Below, in pieces: positions 10,641 to 22,899 of a stretch of DNA of 64,000 nucleotides. The stretch lies in contig NW_026622786.1 of assembly GCF_023065955.2 (NCBI RefSeq), forward strand, positions 52,623,438-52,687,437, read 5' to 3'. Made by a program: the position numbers and the translations under genes. This stretch comes from Ursus arctos. Its lineage: Eukaryota; Chordata; Mammalia; Carnivora; Ursidae. Numbering within the stretch: the stretch's first letter is position 1; each line of letters begins with the position of its first letter. Below the pieces are notes generated by a model that saw only the letters and a program-made list of their open reading frames with translations, had not been told where the DNA came from and did no database searches.

Positions 10641-11573
10641 TGAAACAAAACAAACATGGTCTGCTTCAACTTTCAGCTGTAACAGAGTGGAATGTAGCAG
10701 ACCAACAGCTCTCCTGCGGGCAATCAGAAAGCCAGATAAAATCCAAAAACACCTGTTTGAAGCAACAGCAAAGCTACTGATCAGTCAAGATTTGAGGATC
10801 CAGATCCTGGGGAGACATGAGACTCACTGAGGTAAGCCCAGCTTTCTGAAAGCCCATTTTTCTCAGTAGGGTATTTGCCAGTTCCTGGCATGGGACAAGA
10901 AGTTGAGCAGCCAGGCAGAGGGCAGCTGCTAAGAGGCAGGGAAGCCTGCAGAACTTTAGACATCCTTCTGGGGCTGCAGTGACAAAAATGAAGTTTAGGA
11001 CTGAAAGTCATATCGTCAAGAGGCTCAAAGAAGTGAACCTGACCTGAGCTTTCTCCTTGAAGTATGGCTAAGTGAACTGCACAGGGTAAGAGGCTCAGAA
11101 GCCAAGGAGATGAAAGGCAGAACGAGCATTTTTTCAGAGTATTCTGTGGACTCACAGTATTAGGAAGACAAAAATTTGAGGTTTAGGACCTGCTGAGGGA
11201 AACATCTAAGGCTCTCAGTCAGTACTCCTGGAAACCTAGGATTGGGAAAACCCAGAAACAGACAAATCTTAGACGTCTACAAAACACACTTAATTAGACT
11301 GAGAGCCTGATTAGATTGAGGTTATCTCCTTTCTACTGTGGGCAAAGAATAGGGTAAATACTCTCATAAAGGAGATGACATCATCCAGAGCATCTTCATA
11401 CACGATATTGGACATTTAATAAAAACTGCCAGGCATATGAAGAGAACCAAGGAGAAAAAACAGAAAATATAAACAGATTCACAAACAATCCATACATAGG
11501 AATTAACAAGTATGGTCTTTAAAATGACTGTGATTAATATATTTGAAGAAATAGGTAAAATGGAAAATATATT

Positions 11574-11760
11574 GTTTTAAAGATTTATTTACTTATTTGA
11601 GAGAGAGAGAGAGCAGGGGGGAGGGGCAGAGTTAGAGGAAGAGAGAGTCCCAAGCAGATTCCATGCTAAAGCACGGAGCCCAACACGGGGCTCGATCCCA
11701 TGACCCTGAGATCACAACCAAAAGCCGGTCACTCAACCAACTGAGCCACCCAGGCATCCC
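11574..11760 (-). mobile_element. Can-SINE, antisense
   Basis: Tail side is 'ttttaaagatttatttacttattt' (T-rich), body 'ctgagatcacaaccaaaagcc', head end 'ctgagccacccaggcatccc' at 11,741-11,760. Inserted in the long L1 relic. Confidence 0.92.
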
Positions 11761-12190
11761 TGGGTTTTTCTCTTTATTTTTGGAGAATCTATTATTTAAA
11801 ATAATCTAATAAAAATTTGAAAGCTGAATACAAAATAAGTTAACAGATTGTGTAATGATAAATTAGACACAGCAAAGAGCTAGTAAGCCCTAAGATAGCA
11901 AAATATAATCAAAATGGAAAAGAGAAATGAAGACTAAGAATATAGATAATAAAATCGGACATGCATGGAACAGAGAAAAAATTCTAACATAAAAGTAATT
12001 AGAATCCCAAAAAGAGAGAAGAGAACAAAGCAAAAACAATATTTGAAAAAATAATGGCAAAGAATTATGAGAACTACAAAAAACATTAAGTTATACAGAT
12101 TTAAGAAGGTCTGAAAGCCCCAAGCAGGATAAACACAAGGAAAATCACACGTAGAAAAACTGCTAAAAACCAAATATATAAAGAAAAGTC

Positions 12191-12364
12191 TTTTTTTTTT
12201 TTTATTTTATTTATTTGAGAGAGAGCGAGGGAGTGAGCATGGGCAGGGGGAGAAGCAGACTCCCCACTGAGCAGGGAACCCCACATGGGCTTGATCCCAG
12301 CACCCTGGGATCATGACTTGAGTGGATGGCAGATGCTTAACTGAGTGAGCCACCTAGGCGCCCC
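12191..12364 (-). mobile_element. Can-SINE, antisense, with exact target duplication
   Basis: T-run at 12,191-12,202, head end at 12,364, and the flanking repeat aagaaaagtc at 12,181-12,190 and 12,365-12,374. Inserted in the long L1 relic. Confidence 0.94.
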
Positions 12365-13638
12365 AAGAAAAGTCATTAAAAATTGCCAAAGAAAAAAGAT
12401 GCAACATCAAACAGCAACAATAAAACTAAGAGCCAACGTTCCAAGAAAGGAAGAAAGCCAGCAACAATGGAATGGCATCCTTAAAGTGCTGGGGGTGAGG
12501 GAGGGGATCTTCTTCCCCAGAATTCTATAAATCCAATGAAATTATCTTCAAAAACAAAGGCAAAACTAATCATTTCCATACCAAAATACTAAGAATTTCT
12601 TTTATACCAGATATGCATTACAAGAAATACTAAAAGAAGTTCTTTTGCTGTTGTTGTTGTTGTCATTTTGTTTTTTATGCAGTAGGAAAAGATCCCAGAA
12701 GGAACGCATGGAAGTAATGAAAAGCAATGGCTAGGGGAAATATGTGAGTAAATCTAAGTGGAGATTGATTGTAAAAAAACAATAATATCAGTGTCTCATG
12801 GGGAATTAAATATATAATTAAAATGAATTATAATGACACAAAAGGGAGAAGGGGAGGGGGAATTGCAAAGGGAAGGCAGGGTAAATAGAATTAACATATT
12901 CTCAGAGCCTAACTTTGTCTGGAATGTGATTAATTAAAAGTAGCATTGGATCAATCACATACACCCAAAAAGTAAAATGGAAACAAATGTGTAACATGCT
13001 AGTCAAGAGGAAAAAGGGAAAGTTAAAAATAATGCTTGATTAATCCAAAAAAAAAAACCAAAGAAGAAAAAAAAATGGTACATAGAACAGGTGGAACACA
13101 AATAGGAAACAAATAGTAACATGGTAGCTGTAGACCTTAATATATCAATAATTACATCAAATGCTTTACATACTTGAACTAAAGACTAAACTGTTAGACT
13201 GGATTTTTTAAAATTCTTTTACATGCTACTTGCAAAGGATACAGATTAAACATAAAAGCAAAATTAATTTGAAGTACAAAGATGGAAAAAGATATACCAT
13301 GTATTGTATTAGCCCAAAGAAAGCTGGCATGGCTCCATTAATACTAGAAAGGCAGACTTTAAGATAGGAAGCATTACTAGATATGAGAGACATTTCACAA
13401 TAAAGACATAACGATTCTAAATGTATATGGTATGCACCTAAAATCATAGCCTCAAAGTGAAATAAAGCAAAAGTTAGCAAATATAAAAAGAGAAAGAGGC
13501 AAATCCAAAATCATACTGGGACAGTAAGGATATATAAGATCTGTGCTACAAGATTTTAAAAAGTGATATAATTGACATATATAGAACATGGAACCAAATG
13601 ACCTCAGTATGCACATTCTTTTAAAGTAGACATGTAAG

Positions 13639-13783
13639 GGGCAGGCATCTGGCTGGCTCAGTTGGTAGAGCATGGAACTCTTGATCTCAGGGTTGTGAGT
13701 TCAAGCCCCACATTGGGTGTGGGACGTACTTAAAAAAAATAAATACATAAAAATAAAGGCCCAATCAGTCTCAAAAAAAAAAA
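13639..13783 (+). mobile_element. Short tRNA-Lys-like SINE with well-preserved tRNA head
   Basis: The head reads as a decayed tRNA-Lys: 'ctggctcagttggtagagca' (D-arm and A-box region), 'actcttgatctcagg' (anticodon CTT) and 'gtgagttcaagccccac' (B-box and T-arm). An A-rich tail follows with two A-runs. The flanking repeats (aaagtagacatgtaag at 13,623-13,638 and aaaatagacacgtaag at 13,784-13,799) differ at two positions, so the insertion is fairly old. Confidence 0.88.
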
Positions 13784-13984
13784 AAAATAGACACGTAAGA
13801 TACATACATAAAAACTGACAATATGCAGGACCTCAAAGCAAGTTGCAACAAATTTAAAAGAACTAAATCATCCAAAGTATGTTCTCTGACCACAGAAAAA
13901 GTAAGGTAGAAACAAACAGCAGGGGGAAAAAACCCAAAAAACTAGAAACTCCCAACTGCTTAGTAATGAAGAAGTACATTTCTA

Positions 13985-14149
13985 GGTGGGTGGGGCATGG
14001 GTGAAATAGGTGGTAGGGAGTAAGGTGGGCACTTGTGATGAGCACCAGGTGATGTATGGAACTGCTGAAGCACTATATTATACTCTTGAAACTAAGGTAA
14101 CGCTGTATGTTAACTAACTGGAATGAAAATAAATACATTTTTTTAAAAA
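13985..14149 (+). mobile_element. Severely 5'-truncated L1: 3' end only
   Basis: Only about 165 bases of L1 3' UTR remain ('gatgagcaccaggtgatgta', 'ctcttgaaactaaggtaac', 'gtatgttaactaactggaat'), with AAATA-rich tail. Flanking repeats gaagtacatttcta (13,971-13,984) and gaagtacttttcta (14,150-14,163) are the target duplication with one mismatch. Inserted in the long L1 relic. Confidence 0.88.
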
Positions 14150-15640
14150 GAAGTACTTTTCTACATGACCCTATGTGTCCAAAAAAAAAAAATCACAATG
14201 GAAATTATAAAATAGTTTGAACACAAATGACAATAAAAATATGACATAACAAAACGAACAAGATGCAGCTAAAGCTATGCTTAGAGGAAAACTGATACCC
14301 TTAAATGAAAATAATTTTTGGAAGAAAACTGATAATCAGAGATATAAGCTTCTATTTTAAGAAACTAGAAAAAATTTCAGAAAACTGGAATCAAAGAATG
14401 TAAAGTAAATAATAATGATAGAAGAACTCACGAGATAGAAAACAAATTTATAATATAAAAAACAACCAAATCAAAACTATTAGCTCATTGCAAAGATTAA
14501 TAAAATTCATAAAACTTTGGCAATATGCATCAAAAAAATGAGAATTACCAGTATAAAAAATAGAAAGAAATATCGATATTAACAAAAAAAATGGGGACAA
14601 GACCATACAACCTACAAATATTAAGATCTTAAAAGGATAAAAAGAAAACCTTTTAGTAATAATTTGAAAATTCAGATAAAATGGATAAATTCCTAGAAAA
14701 CACAACTTACTAACACCAAAAGAAATAGAAAATCTGAATAAACCTGTACCTAATAAAATAAATGAATCCACCTTTTAAAACCTTCCTACAACAAAATTTC
14801 CAGGCCCAAACGGTTTCACCAGTAAATCTTCCAGACATTTAAAGAATAATTCCAATCTTACAAAACCATTCCAAAGAACAGAATAAAGAGGAAATATCTC
14901 CTAACTTGTTTTATAAGGTCAGCAAAACCCTGATGTGCAAACCTAGCAAGGGGACCACAGCAATAGAAAATTATAGGTTAATCTCTCTTGTGAACAAAAA
15001 TATTCCTCAACAAAATATTAGCAAATCAAATCTAGTAACATATACAAAGGATAACATATCACAACTAAGTTGAGCAAAGTTAACACTGAAAAAAAAATCA
15101 AGGTAATTTATATTAACAAAATAAAACAGTACAATCATGATATCATGATCCAAAAAAACTTTTGATAAAATTCATGATAAAAACTTATCAGCACACTAAG
15201 AATAGAAGGTAACTTTCTTAATCTGATTTTTAAAAGCACCTATGTAAATCCTACATCAAATATTGTACTTAATGGTCAAAGACTGATAGCTTTTCCTTTG
15301 AGATAAGGAACAAGATAAGGATACTCACCATCACGACTTCCAGTCAACATTGTGAGAGAGATCCTAGCTACTGCAATAATGCAAGAGATAAAAAGTCTAA
15401 GGATTGGAAAGGAAGAAATAAAGCTGTCATTATTCACAGAAATCTAACCACCTATAAAAATCTAAAACTATTAAAATTAATAAGTGAATTAGGCAACGCC
15501 CCTGAAATAAGGTCGGCAAATAAAAATCAGCTATATTTCTATATATCTTAACAACAAGCAATTAGAAAGTGAAATTTCAAGTTGCCAGTTACAGTGGCAT
15601 AAATAAAAATCAATTACCAGTGACATCATTTTTTAGAAGA

Positions 15641-17040
15641 TTTGTAACACCTATATCCAAGTATTTCTGCCTGAAAGAGGGCAGTTTATGCTCAGCTCAA
15701 TTTCATTGTTTGTAAATCGTTCTAATTTTTTAAATGAACCTGAAATATAGAATTGAGTATACAATCTCCAAAAGTTGTAATGTTGGCTCAAATTCTTTAA
15801 AAATCATTAAGGAGGTCATTTTGTATACTCTGAGTATCACAAACATATATAATGTAAAAATACTTTGTATTTCCCTGTTTAGTATCTCAAAATGAAACTG
15901 AAAGGTAAAATGGCCTACTTCACACAAAATTAAACAAAAATACATATAATATACCAACTATAATGTAAAAGAAGTAAAAAAAAGTCATATTAAAAATACG
16001 CAATATGCAAACGCTCAAGCAATACTATATTAGAGAACGTAATAAAGTAGTCAGGTACATGTACCTCTATGTAGAGTGAATGAGACAGGTGTGTTTTATT
16101 GGTTTCTCAAATTCAAGCACCGTTGCTTTGGGTAAGTGGTTTTTTTGAACAAAATTAAGTATGATCTCTCCTCAATTTGCACAGCATTTTTAATCCTGGA
16201 AATTTCAGTCTATATATATTTCAGTGTAAAACCAATCTATGTTCTAGGCTCAGAAAAGTATAGAGGGTTTTCACTTACCTCTTCAGCAAAACATTTGAAA
16301 GTTGCACTGGACACGAGATAATTTGTCACTGAATGTAACAGTCCAGAACATTGCAGGGTATCTACAGCATTTCTGGTTCCTGCCCAGTGAATGCTTCTAG
16401 AGCCCTTTACATACTTCCAGTGGCCCCCCTCCCCCAGCCCAAAAGCAGTACCTTGCCCATTTGAGAACCACTGGAATAGGCCAGACTAAAAACCCAGTTT
16501 TATCACATGCTAGCCCTGAAAACTGAGAAATCAGTCAGCCATTTACAGATCACCCCAGTCAACATATCATTTCTCCAACCTACCCAGTCACAAGCAGCAA
16601 ATGACAAAAATCCTTGAAAGAATTTGCGTCTTCTCTAAAAGTATCAACACAGTCATAGTGGTTAAGAAAAATCACAAAATCTTTTAATTTCCTTCTACTT
16701 ACTGTATTTGGGTTATAGATTGGGGGATGTACACCATAATCTTTTTAATATTTATTACCTAAAAGCCTGGATCTGTCCATATTCAAACCCCCAATCAGAT
16801 TTTGTAATAACTTTCAGTGAAAAATGAAATTCTTTCGAGAACTGCTGACATAGACAATGTTCCACACCTAGTTTTACCATATTAAAATGTTATATATAAC
16901 CTCCATGTGTTCAAAAAAGGCCATGCTTGTTTTTCAGAGATATAGAAAAATAACAACGTTTAAAAGAGAACTTTTTGCCCTACACTCTAGTAGGAAAAAA
17001 ATTTCCAACCAAATTTTCAAATTCTCCACTCCAATTCTTT
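15641..17040. other. No gene or recent repeat recognised
   Basis: AT-rich unique DNA; open frames at 15,730-15,957 and 16,136-16,321 show no domain signature. Confidence 0.4.
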
Positions 17041-17055
17041 CATATCACTGCTTTT

Positions 17056-17249
17056 TTTTTTTTTAAAGATTTTATTTATTCGACAGAGATAGAGACAGCC
17101 AGCGAGAGAGGGAACACAAGCAGGCGGACTGTGAGAGGAAGAAGCAGGCTCATAGCGGAGGAGCCTGATGTGGGGCTCGATCCCGTAACGCCGGGATCAC
17201 ACCCTGAGCTGAAGGCAGATGCTTAACCGCTGTGCCACCCAGGCACCCC
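17056..17249 (-). mobile_element. Young Can-SINE, antisense, arctoid/ursid-type
   Basis: Exact flanking repeat catatcactgctttt at 17,041-17,055 and 17,250-17,264. Contains 'gctcatagcggaggagcctg' and 'tcgacagagatagagacag', the reverse complement of the young variant. Confidence 0.95.
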
Positions 17250-17529
17250 CATATCACTGCTTTTAAAACCTTGCTGCACAAAATACTCAGAAAACTTTCT
17301 AAATAAAAGGAAAATTTTAAGTTGAGTTGGAACGCCTATTTTCCAAATACAATCCAGAGAATTAGTCAAAAGCCATCATTTCTATGGTTCTCATTTCCCT
17401 TTTTACACTAAGTAAATCATTTCTAATAATAAATGATGTTGAAAATTTTATTAATAACTATGCAATTTCACCATGCTACTTATTCTCAAACCCTTGCCTA
17501 CCATGTGAATAGTTTTGGAGGTAAAATGA

Positions 17530-17700
17530 CGTGGGTTTGAATCCTGACTCTGCTACTGACTAGCCATGTGTACCTAAACAAAAGTCTTTTCTTTATATGC
17601 ACAATACCCCCTACCCTACAATGTTGTGACAATACAGCACCTCACAGAGAGCTTTTCACATACTAGTTGCTCATTAAATAGAAGTTATGGTTATTATTAT
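17530..17700 (+). repeat. MIR-type SINE relic
   Basis: 'gggtttgaatcctgactctg', 'ctactgactagccatgtg' and 'ctagttgctcattaaatag' follow MIR order. Confidence 0.75.
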
Positions 17701-17805
17701 AATAATTAGCTGTCATGTTTGCCAATATCTACTTATTTATTCATTCATTCAATGATTTTCTTCTTAGTTGCCTCGTATATAATTTTTTTTTCTGGCTCGC
17801 AAAGC

Positions 17806-17840
17806 ATTTTGTATTTAAAAGCTTTTGTATTTAAAAGCTT
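17806..17840. repeat. 16-17 base tandem duplication
   Basis: 'ttttgtatttaaaagc' occurs twice head to tail just before the SINE at 17,847. Confidence 0.85.
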
Positions 17841-17846
17841 CGCTGA

Positions 17847-18077
17847 GGGGTGCCTGGGTGGCTCAGTCAGTTAAACGTCTGCCTTGGTGTCAGGTCATGA
17901 TCCCAGGGTCCTGGGATCAAGCCCGGAGTTGAGTGGAGCCCCAGGACAGGCTCCCTGCTCAGCGGGAGCTTGCTTCTCCCTCTTCCTCTCCCTCTGCCCC
18001 TCCCCCTGCTTGTGCTGTCTCTCTCTCTCTCTAATAAATAAATAAAATCTTTAAAAATTAAAAATCAAAAATAAATA
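17847..18077 (+). mobile_element. Can-SINE, full length
   Basis: Head GGGGTGCCTGGGTGGCTCAG at 17,847, older-form body 'ggtcatgatcccagggtcct', (CT)n and AATAAATAAAATCTTT tail. Imperfect target repeats aaagcttcgctga (17,834-17,846) and aaatcttcactga (18,078-18,090). Confidence 0.93.
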
Positions 18078-18090
18078 AAATCTTCACTGA

Positions 18091-18473
18091 ACTGTTAAGA
18101 CAAGAGGTACCAGAAGGAAGAAAAAGAAAGGCATTTGTTAAACCACAACTCAACATTTACTAACATTAGTCATGTGATGGTAGCTTATAAAAATTCGGTT
18201 TCTGCCTACCAATATCCTGATGATTTATTTGCCCCTGTCAACCTCCTCATATTTTATCTGATTCTCATTTTCAGTCTTTGCAAGGAGAGTTGACTTCCGG
18301 ACAATTTACAACATTTTAACAGTTTTTCTGTGGTAGTTTTCAGCATAAAGAATCAAATTTTTAGATATTTATGTTTCATATTCAGGTCACCAACTGGTAC
18401 TCTGGAACCTACAAATAGCTCTCATGGTCTGGTTACCATGGTCACACCTTCTCTTCAGTACTGGGCACAGGTT

Positions 18474-18506
<33 letters not shown>

Positions 18507-18990
18507 ACCTCCCATTGTATACTAAGCTACTCTCTGTCAACACATATACATCTCCTGGCCCTGAAAAGATTCTTTGATCACTAATAAATCAGCTTGGAAG
18601 GGTCTTGGGAGACCTTAGAAAAACAACCATTCAGAACATTTTGGGGATCTTAGACCTTTCTGAAAATCCAAGAAAAACTCTTGATGTTCTCCTCATACAT
18701 AAACAAAATGGACATGCATATAAAACTGCACTTCACAGACTCCGTGAAAACCAAATTAGGAAGCCGTGCTGTATTTCAGTGTTTCTCAAACTCCTGACTG
18801 GGGTTCACAGTAAGAAACAGATCTGACATCAAGACAGCCTATACCTACAGGCATAAACAAGCATAAATACTCAAAGCGGAAGTTTCAGTAAACAATGTTT
18901 ACCCTTACCAGGTGCAGTGGTGTCTGGCATTTTTGATTCTATGTCATCTTTCTAGAACGTTGCTCAAGACTCACCACATTACTTTCTTAC
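18091..18990. other. No gene recognised; (CA)n at 18,475-18,505
   Basis: Unique DNA with a 31-base CA microsatellite. Small open frames at 18,330-18,584 and 18,605-18,826 cross or flank it and lack domains. Confidence 0.45.
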
Positions 18991-19054
18991 CACCCACAGT
19001 CTGCAGGGCAGTGATCTAGTCTAACATCTCTTCATTTTACAAATAAGTAAACTA

Positions 19055-19276
19055 GGGGCGCCTGGGTGGCACAGCGGTTAAGCGTCTGCCTTCGGCTCAG
19101 GGCGTGATCCCAGCATTCTGGGATCGAGCCCCACATCAGGCTCTTCCGCTAGGAGCCTGCTTCTTCCTCTCCCACTCCCCCTGCTTGTGTTCCCTCTCTC
19201 GCTGGCTGTCTCTATCTCTGTCGAATAAATAAAAAATCTTAAAAAAAATTAAAAAAACAAAAACAAAAACAAAAAA
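19055..19276 (+). mobile_element. Young Can-SINE inserted in a MIR relic
   Basis: Young variant ('cacagcggttaagcgtctgcc') with an exact 16-base target repeat acaaataagtaaacta at 19,039-19,054 and 19,277-19,292. The tail has become an AAAAAC repeat. An antisense MIR relic at about 19,000-19,054 resumes at 19,277-19,390. Confidence 0.95.
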
Positions 19277-19399
19277 ACAAATAAGTAAACTAAGATCCAA
19301 AGGAATAAAGGGTCTTGTCCTTAGTCACTAATAAATTAGGTGAAACGAGCCAGAACCTAACCTGACTCCCAACCAAAGGCTCTTTCCAAAGCAAAGTGA

Positions 19400-20055
19400 A
19401 ACAAAAATTCTAAATACCAGCTCCCCTCGAAAAGCAGCTAGGGATTTGAAGCTTAAAACACGCTGACACACTGAGAAACTGAGTTTTGACGTTCCAAACA
19501 AGAGTGAATATTAGCCTCATCCTGAGCCTCCCATGGAGGCAGTCCTAGCTTTTTCTAAAACAGGAGCTTGGCCTAGCATGACATGGCACATAAGCAATTT
19601 TTTTTTTTTTCTTTCCAAAAACCCTTTCTCTGGCCACTGAAAACAACAGGGGGAAAGCCAACACTCTCAACTTCGTTTAAATACTTTGGATTACACAGGC
19701 ACGGGCTTTAATTGTTCACCAGAGGCTGGCTTAGCAGTGGAGAGGCCCTCTTTCGACTTGCCAGGCCCATGCATACAAAGCTCTTTCCCCCCCACCTAAG
19801 GCTGCTTAATTAAAATTTAAACATCAAAACCACACAGATCAATACGTGGATGTGAATGCTTCAGAGCCTATTAGATGTTAATACTACCAATACCAACTAC
19901 CCCTGCCCCTTTTAAAGCCTCACTTACAGAAAGTGGCATTGTTTGGGAGACTTCATTACAAACAGTTTAGTAGATTAAAATACCAGCCTCCTCACTGGCA
20001 TCAGGCTGTTTGTGGCTTTGGGGTTTTGATTTTTGTGTTTTGGTTTTTTGGGTGT
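19400..20055. other. No gene recognised
   Basis: Unique DNA leading up to the CpG island. No supported coding frame. Confidence 0.4.
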
Positions 20056-20056
20056 T

Positions 20057-20090
<34 letters not shown>
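20056..20090 (+). repeat. (GTT)n microsatellite
   Basis: About eleven GTT units. They create artefactual poly-Val and poly-Gln open frames on the two strands. Confidence 0.95.
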
Positions 20091-20179
20091 CTGGTCAGGG
20101 GAGGGTGGTTTTCCTTTTTTAATGTGGAATAAACATCACTGACCATCACAAGGTGAGAATCTTATAACAAGCCCGAGAG

Positions 20180-20720
20180 TGGCTGGGTACTGGTCTGGGG
20201 AAGGCCAAGCCTGGGGGCCCCAGGGCGGACAGGGAGGAAAAAGCTTGGGGCCTGTGTCGTCTCCCCGGTCACCCAAACAACTTAACTCGGTGGGGGAGAG
20301 GCTCGGTGGGCGCAAATTAACCTACCCGGGGCACTGCGTGCCAGCCTCCACCTGCGCCCCCCAGCCCCGGTGTCCAAGGGCAAAGCGCTGGGGCTTCCTT
20401 AACGCAGAGCTCACAGGGAGGAAAGGGTGGGGTGCAAACTGCTGCGCAGCGGCACGGGTGCGAGAACAGAGAAAGCCCGAGGGGTAAAGGGGGAGGGCAA
20501 ACCCTAAAATTAGCGCTCGGGAAGCAGGGGACTGGGCACGGCGGCGCGGAGATGGCGTCTTCTGCTGCGGCGGCTGCCCTGGAGCAATCCTGGAGGCGGG
20601 TAGGGGGGCTTCCCCGGGAGCCTGGTCCCTATGCGCCTTCCGCCGCCACTCCGACCAGGAGCAAGAGCAACCCAGCAGGAAGGGCTCCTTCCGGTAACAG
20701 GGTCGGGGAACACGTGTAGC
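20180..20720. promoter_or_regulatory. CpG island 1, candidate promoter
   Basis: GC content and CpG density rise abruptly compared with the AT-rich flanks; CpGs cluster at 20,400-20,720 (for example 'gcacggcggcgcggagatgg'). There is no young repeat within it. Such islands mark constitutively unmethylated promoters in mammals. A plus-strand ATG in strong context lies at 20,552. No TATA box is obvious, as usual for this promoter class. The direction of transcription is inferred only from that ATG and donor. Confidence 0.6.
20552..20599 (+). CDS. Candidate first coding exon in CpG island 1 (unidentified)
   Basis: ATG at 20,552 has G at -3 and G at +4, a strong initiation context. It would encode MASSAAAAALEQSWRR, an Ala-rich N-terminus common for CpG-island first exons, and a GTAGGG donor follows at 20,600 in phase 0. 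Without splicing the frame runs to a stop at 20,717-20,719 (55 codons), so it could equally be a small uORF or chance. I do not recognise the protein and saw no second exon. The function is unknown. Confidence 0.22.
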
Positions 20721-20729
20721 CTCCTGAAA

Positions 20730-22000
20730 CCTTGGGGTCTATCGCTCCTCCCCCAACTGCGGCAGAAAATTTAAGGAGCCTCGGAATTTAAAACACCAGA
20801 ATCCTTCAGAATCCCTGTTGCTGAACTAAGAATTTGGTTGGCTCATTTTAGTGAGCCCTGTGCTTTCCTGAGTTTTCATTTAAATCCATTTTTCTCTTCC
20901 CCCTTGCCTCAAACAGAAATCGAGTAATGGGGTGGGGGGTGGTGATAATGTACCAGGGATCGAGGGTCTGGAGGCTGGAGGGGTGAAGGTAGTTTGCATG
21001 CGAACATCTCTGCAAGATAAACAGTTCTGAAGGTCAGTGATGGCTCTCCATTGGGTCCTCCTGGAAGGATTAACATTCATTAAGGAATTCTCCCTCAACA
21101 TTTTTCTTGTGAACCCAAACTGTAAAAGTCCGAAGTATTTCAGATATTCTAATTGTAATAATGCACTGAAAACCTATGTATTAATTAACTATCGTGAACT
21201 CTCCCAAAATAAAATTATCAAAATCCTGGGAGCTCTTATAAGAATATCTGTGAAATGGAAATATGTGTTATTCTGCCAACACTAAAGGAAGAATACAAAA
21301 ATATTGTTCTATTTGGTAGCACAGATATGGAAAATTGAATGACACAATGTTTGGAAACCAGAAGCTAGTCATTAAAAAAAAGAGTCATGTTTATTACATA
21401 ACTAGAATTTTAAATATATATATACACAGTAATTTAAAATCAGCCATTAATTCAAACTAACCATATCTGTGGAGTGACATTTCATCCCTAGCATCTTTTA
21501 GCCTCCCCTCTGCAGTTGGCTCCTTACCTTTATTTTCAGAATCTTTCATTCTCCCTTTCCTCCCTCTGCTGCAAATGAGCAGGAAAGTCCGGCTGATTCT
21601 GCAAACCTGACTTTTGATTTGTCATTCACAGAAAGTCAGCGGTCTCAGGGGCGAAGTCCCTCAACGGAGGAGCACCCGAGCTCTGATAATTGCATGCAAG
21701 TCAGTGTGCGGGGTGATAATTTTGCTTATGCTGGAGCAGAAAGGATGGGGATGAAGGCCGACGTAAACACAAATCCCAAAACATGGCATGGAACTGGATC
21801 TGGAGTCTAGGCTTGCCTTTCCTTTTCTTAGATTAGGGAACCAACTGTTTAGTACCTCCTCGTCTCTGTAGAGACTTGGTTCAGGTTGAAAGGGGAATGT
21901 CTGTGCCATGTGCCAAGCTTATTCTCAAATGGAGACCTTAATTTTGGAGGGAATTAAGAGATCTGTGCTTTGTTTTCTTTTTCATATTCATCCATTCAAT
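20730..22000. other. SINE-free unique DNA downstream of CpG island 1
   Basis: No Can-SINE occurs from 19.3 to 27.1 kb, an unusually long gap for this window. Short open frames here carry no recognisable domain. Confidence 0.4.
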
Positions 22001-22269
22001 AAATATTTCTTTTACCTCTCTGTGGCCCAGGCTCCATGCTAAGTAGTGGGGATACAACAGCGAAGAGGACCAGTCCCACTCCTCAAGCTGCTCACAGGCT
22101 GTTACAACACAGAGGCATATAGTGACCCATGTCTGCTGCATGGACACGGATTATTGAACCCATTTCATCCAGGCATAAGTTAATTCTCAAGGCTGAGCCG
22201 GAAATGGGCACAAGGAAGCCAGACCACGAGAGCCCTCTCTTAGAGGGCAAGGAAAATTCAAGCAAATCT

Positions 22270-22560
22270 TTCAATCATCCAATTCCAGCTTACTTTCAAT
22301 CACTACATAGCTCAGATTCATTCCTTCATTCCTTCATTGAGCAAATGTTTATTTATGCCAGGTAGAATTCCATCTGTTAGGGATTCAGAGTGCAGAAAAC
22401 AGACCGCATCCTGGTTTTGTGGCTATTACATTTTGGTGAGAGTATTCATACAGACAATAAACAATCAAATGTAAACATATAGTAAATGGCAATACATGCC
22501 ACGAGGAAAAATGAAGCATGGGAATGAAGTAACAGATGTGCCATTTTAGACAGGGTGGCC
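22270..22560 (-). repeat. L2 LINE 3' relic, antisense
   Basis: 'cattccttcattgagcaaat', 'gacaataaacaatcaaatg' and 'ttttagacagggtggccaga' follow the reverse complement of L2 3' ends. L2 died out early in mammalian evolution. Confidence 0.7.
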
Positions 22561-22899
22561 AGAGGAAGTGACATTTAATTTATTTTATGAAAAATGGGTC
22601 AGGGTCATCATAGTCCCTTCCAAATATCTTCACTCAGATGTTGTTTTTTTTAAGTGCTGACTCCTCGCGACCTCCTCTGCTCTAGGTGCACTCTAGGTGA
22701 TGGGGGGTGTTTATTCCCCATTATATGTGGGTAAACTGATATCCAAAAAGATTAACTGACCCAATTCAGGACCTCACTAAGTTGTAAGAAGAGCAACAAC
22801 ACAAAATACACCTACCTGTGGCTCTCATCCCCAGAAATTGCTGGGTTAAATGCAAAACTGACATGGAAAATCTGCTGGAGTAGGAGTTGAGATAAGAGG

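Larger units (their letters stand above)
10650..15640 (+). mobile_element. Long decayed L1-type element: 5' region through most of ORF2
   Basis: A continuous series of L1-like blocks runs on the plus strand. From 10,660 there is a 5'-region-like stretch, around 12,390-12,640 a block with 'aattctataaatccaatgaa', and from about 14,340 clear ORF2 sequence ('gataaattcctagaaaa', 'gaaatagaaaatctgaata', 'ggcccaaacggtttcacc'). The match fades near 15,600 before the 3' end. Frames are broken throughout. At roughly 5 kb this is the longest L1 relic in the window; it hosts SINEs at 11.6, 12.2 and 13.6 kb and a younger L1 end at 14.0 kb. It may be a composite of more than one copy. Confidence 0.65.

Noticed and set aside
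13639..13783. Functional tRNA-Lys gene
   Set aside because: Arms are mismatched and the copy has an A-rich tail and target-site duplication, so it is a retroposed SINE.
17806..17846. 'ttttgtatttaaaagc' duplication as the SINE target duplication
   Set aside because: Both copies lie on the same side of the SINE; the true flanks are the aaagcttcgctga-like repeats at 17,834 and 18,078.
19933..20149. Poly-Val (plus) and poly-Gln (minus) open frames
   Set aside because: Both are translations of the (GTT)n microsatellite; no conserved domain around them.
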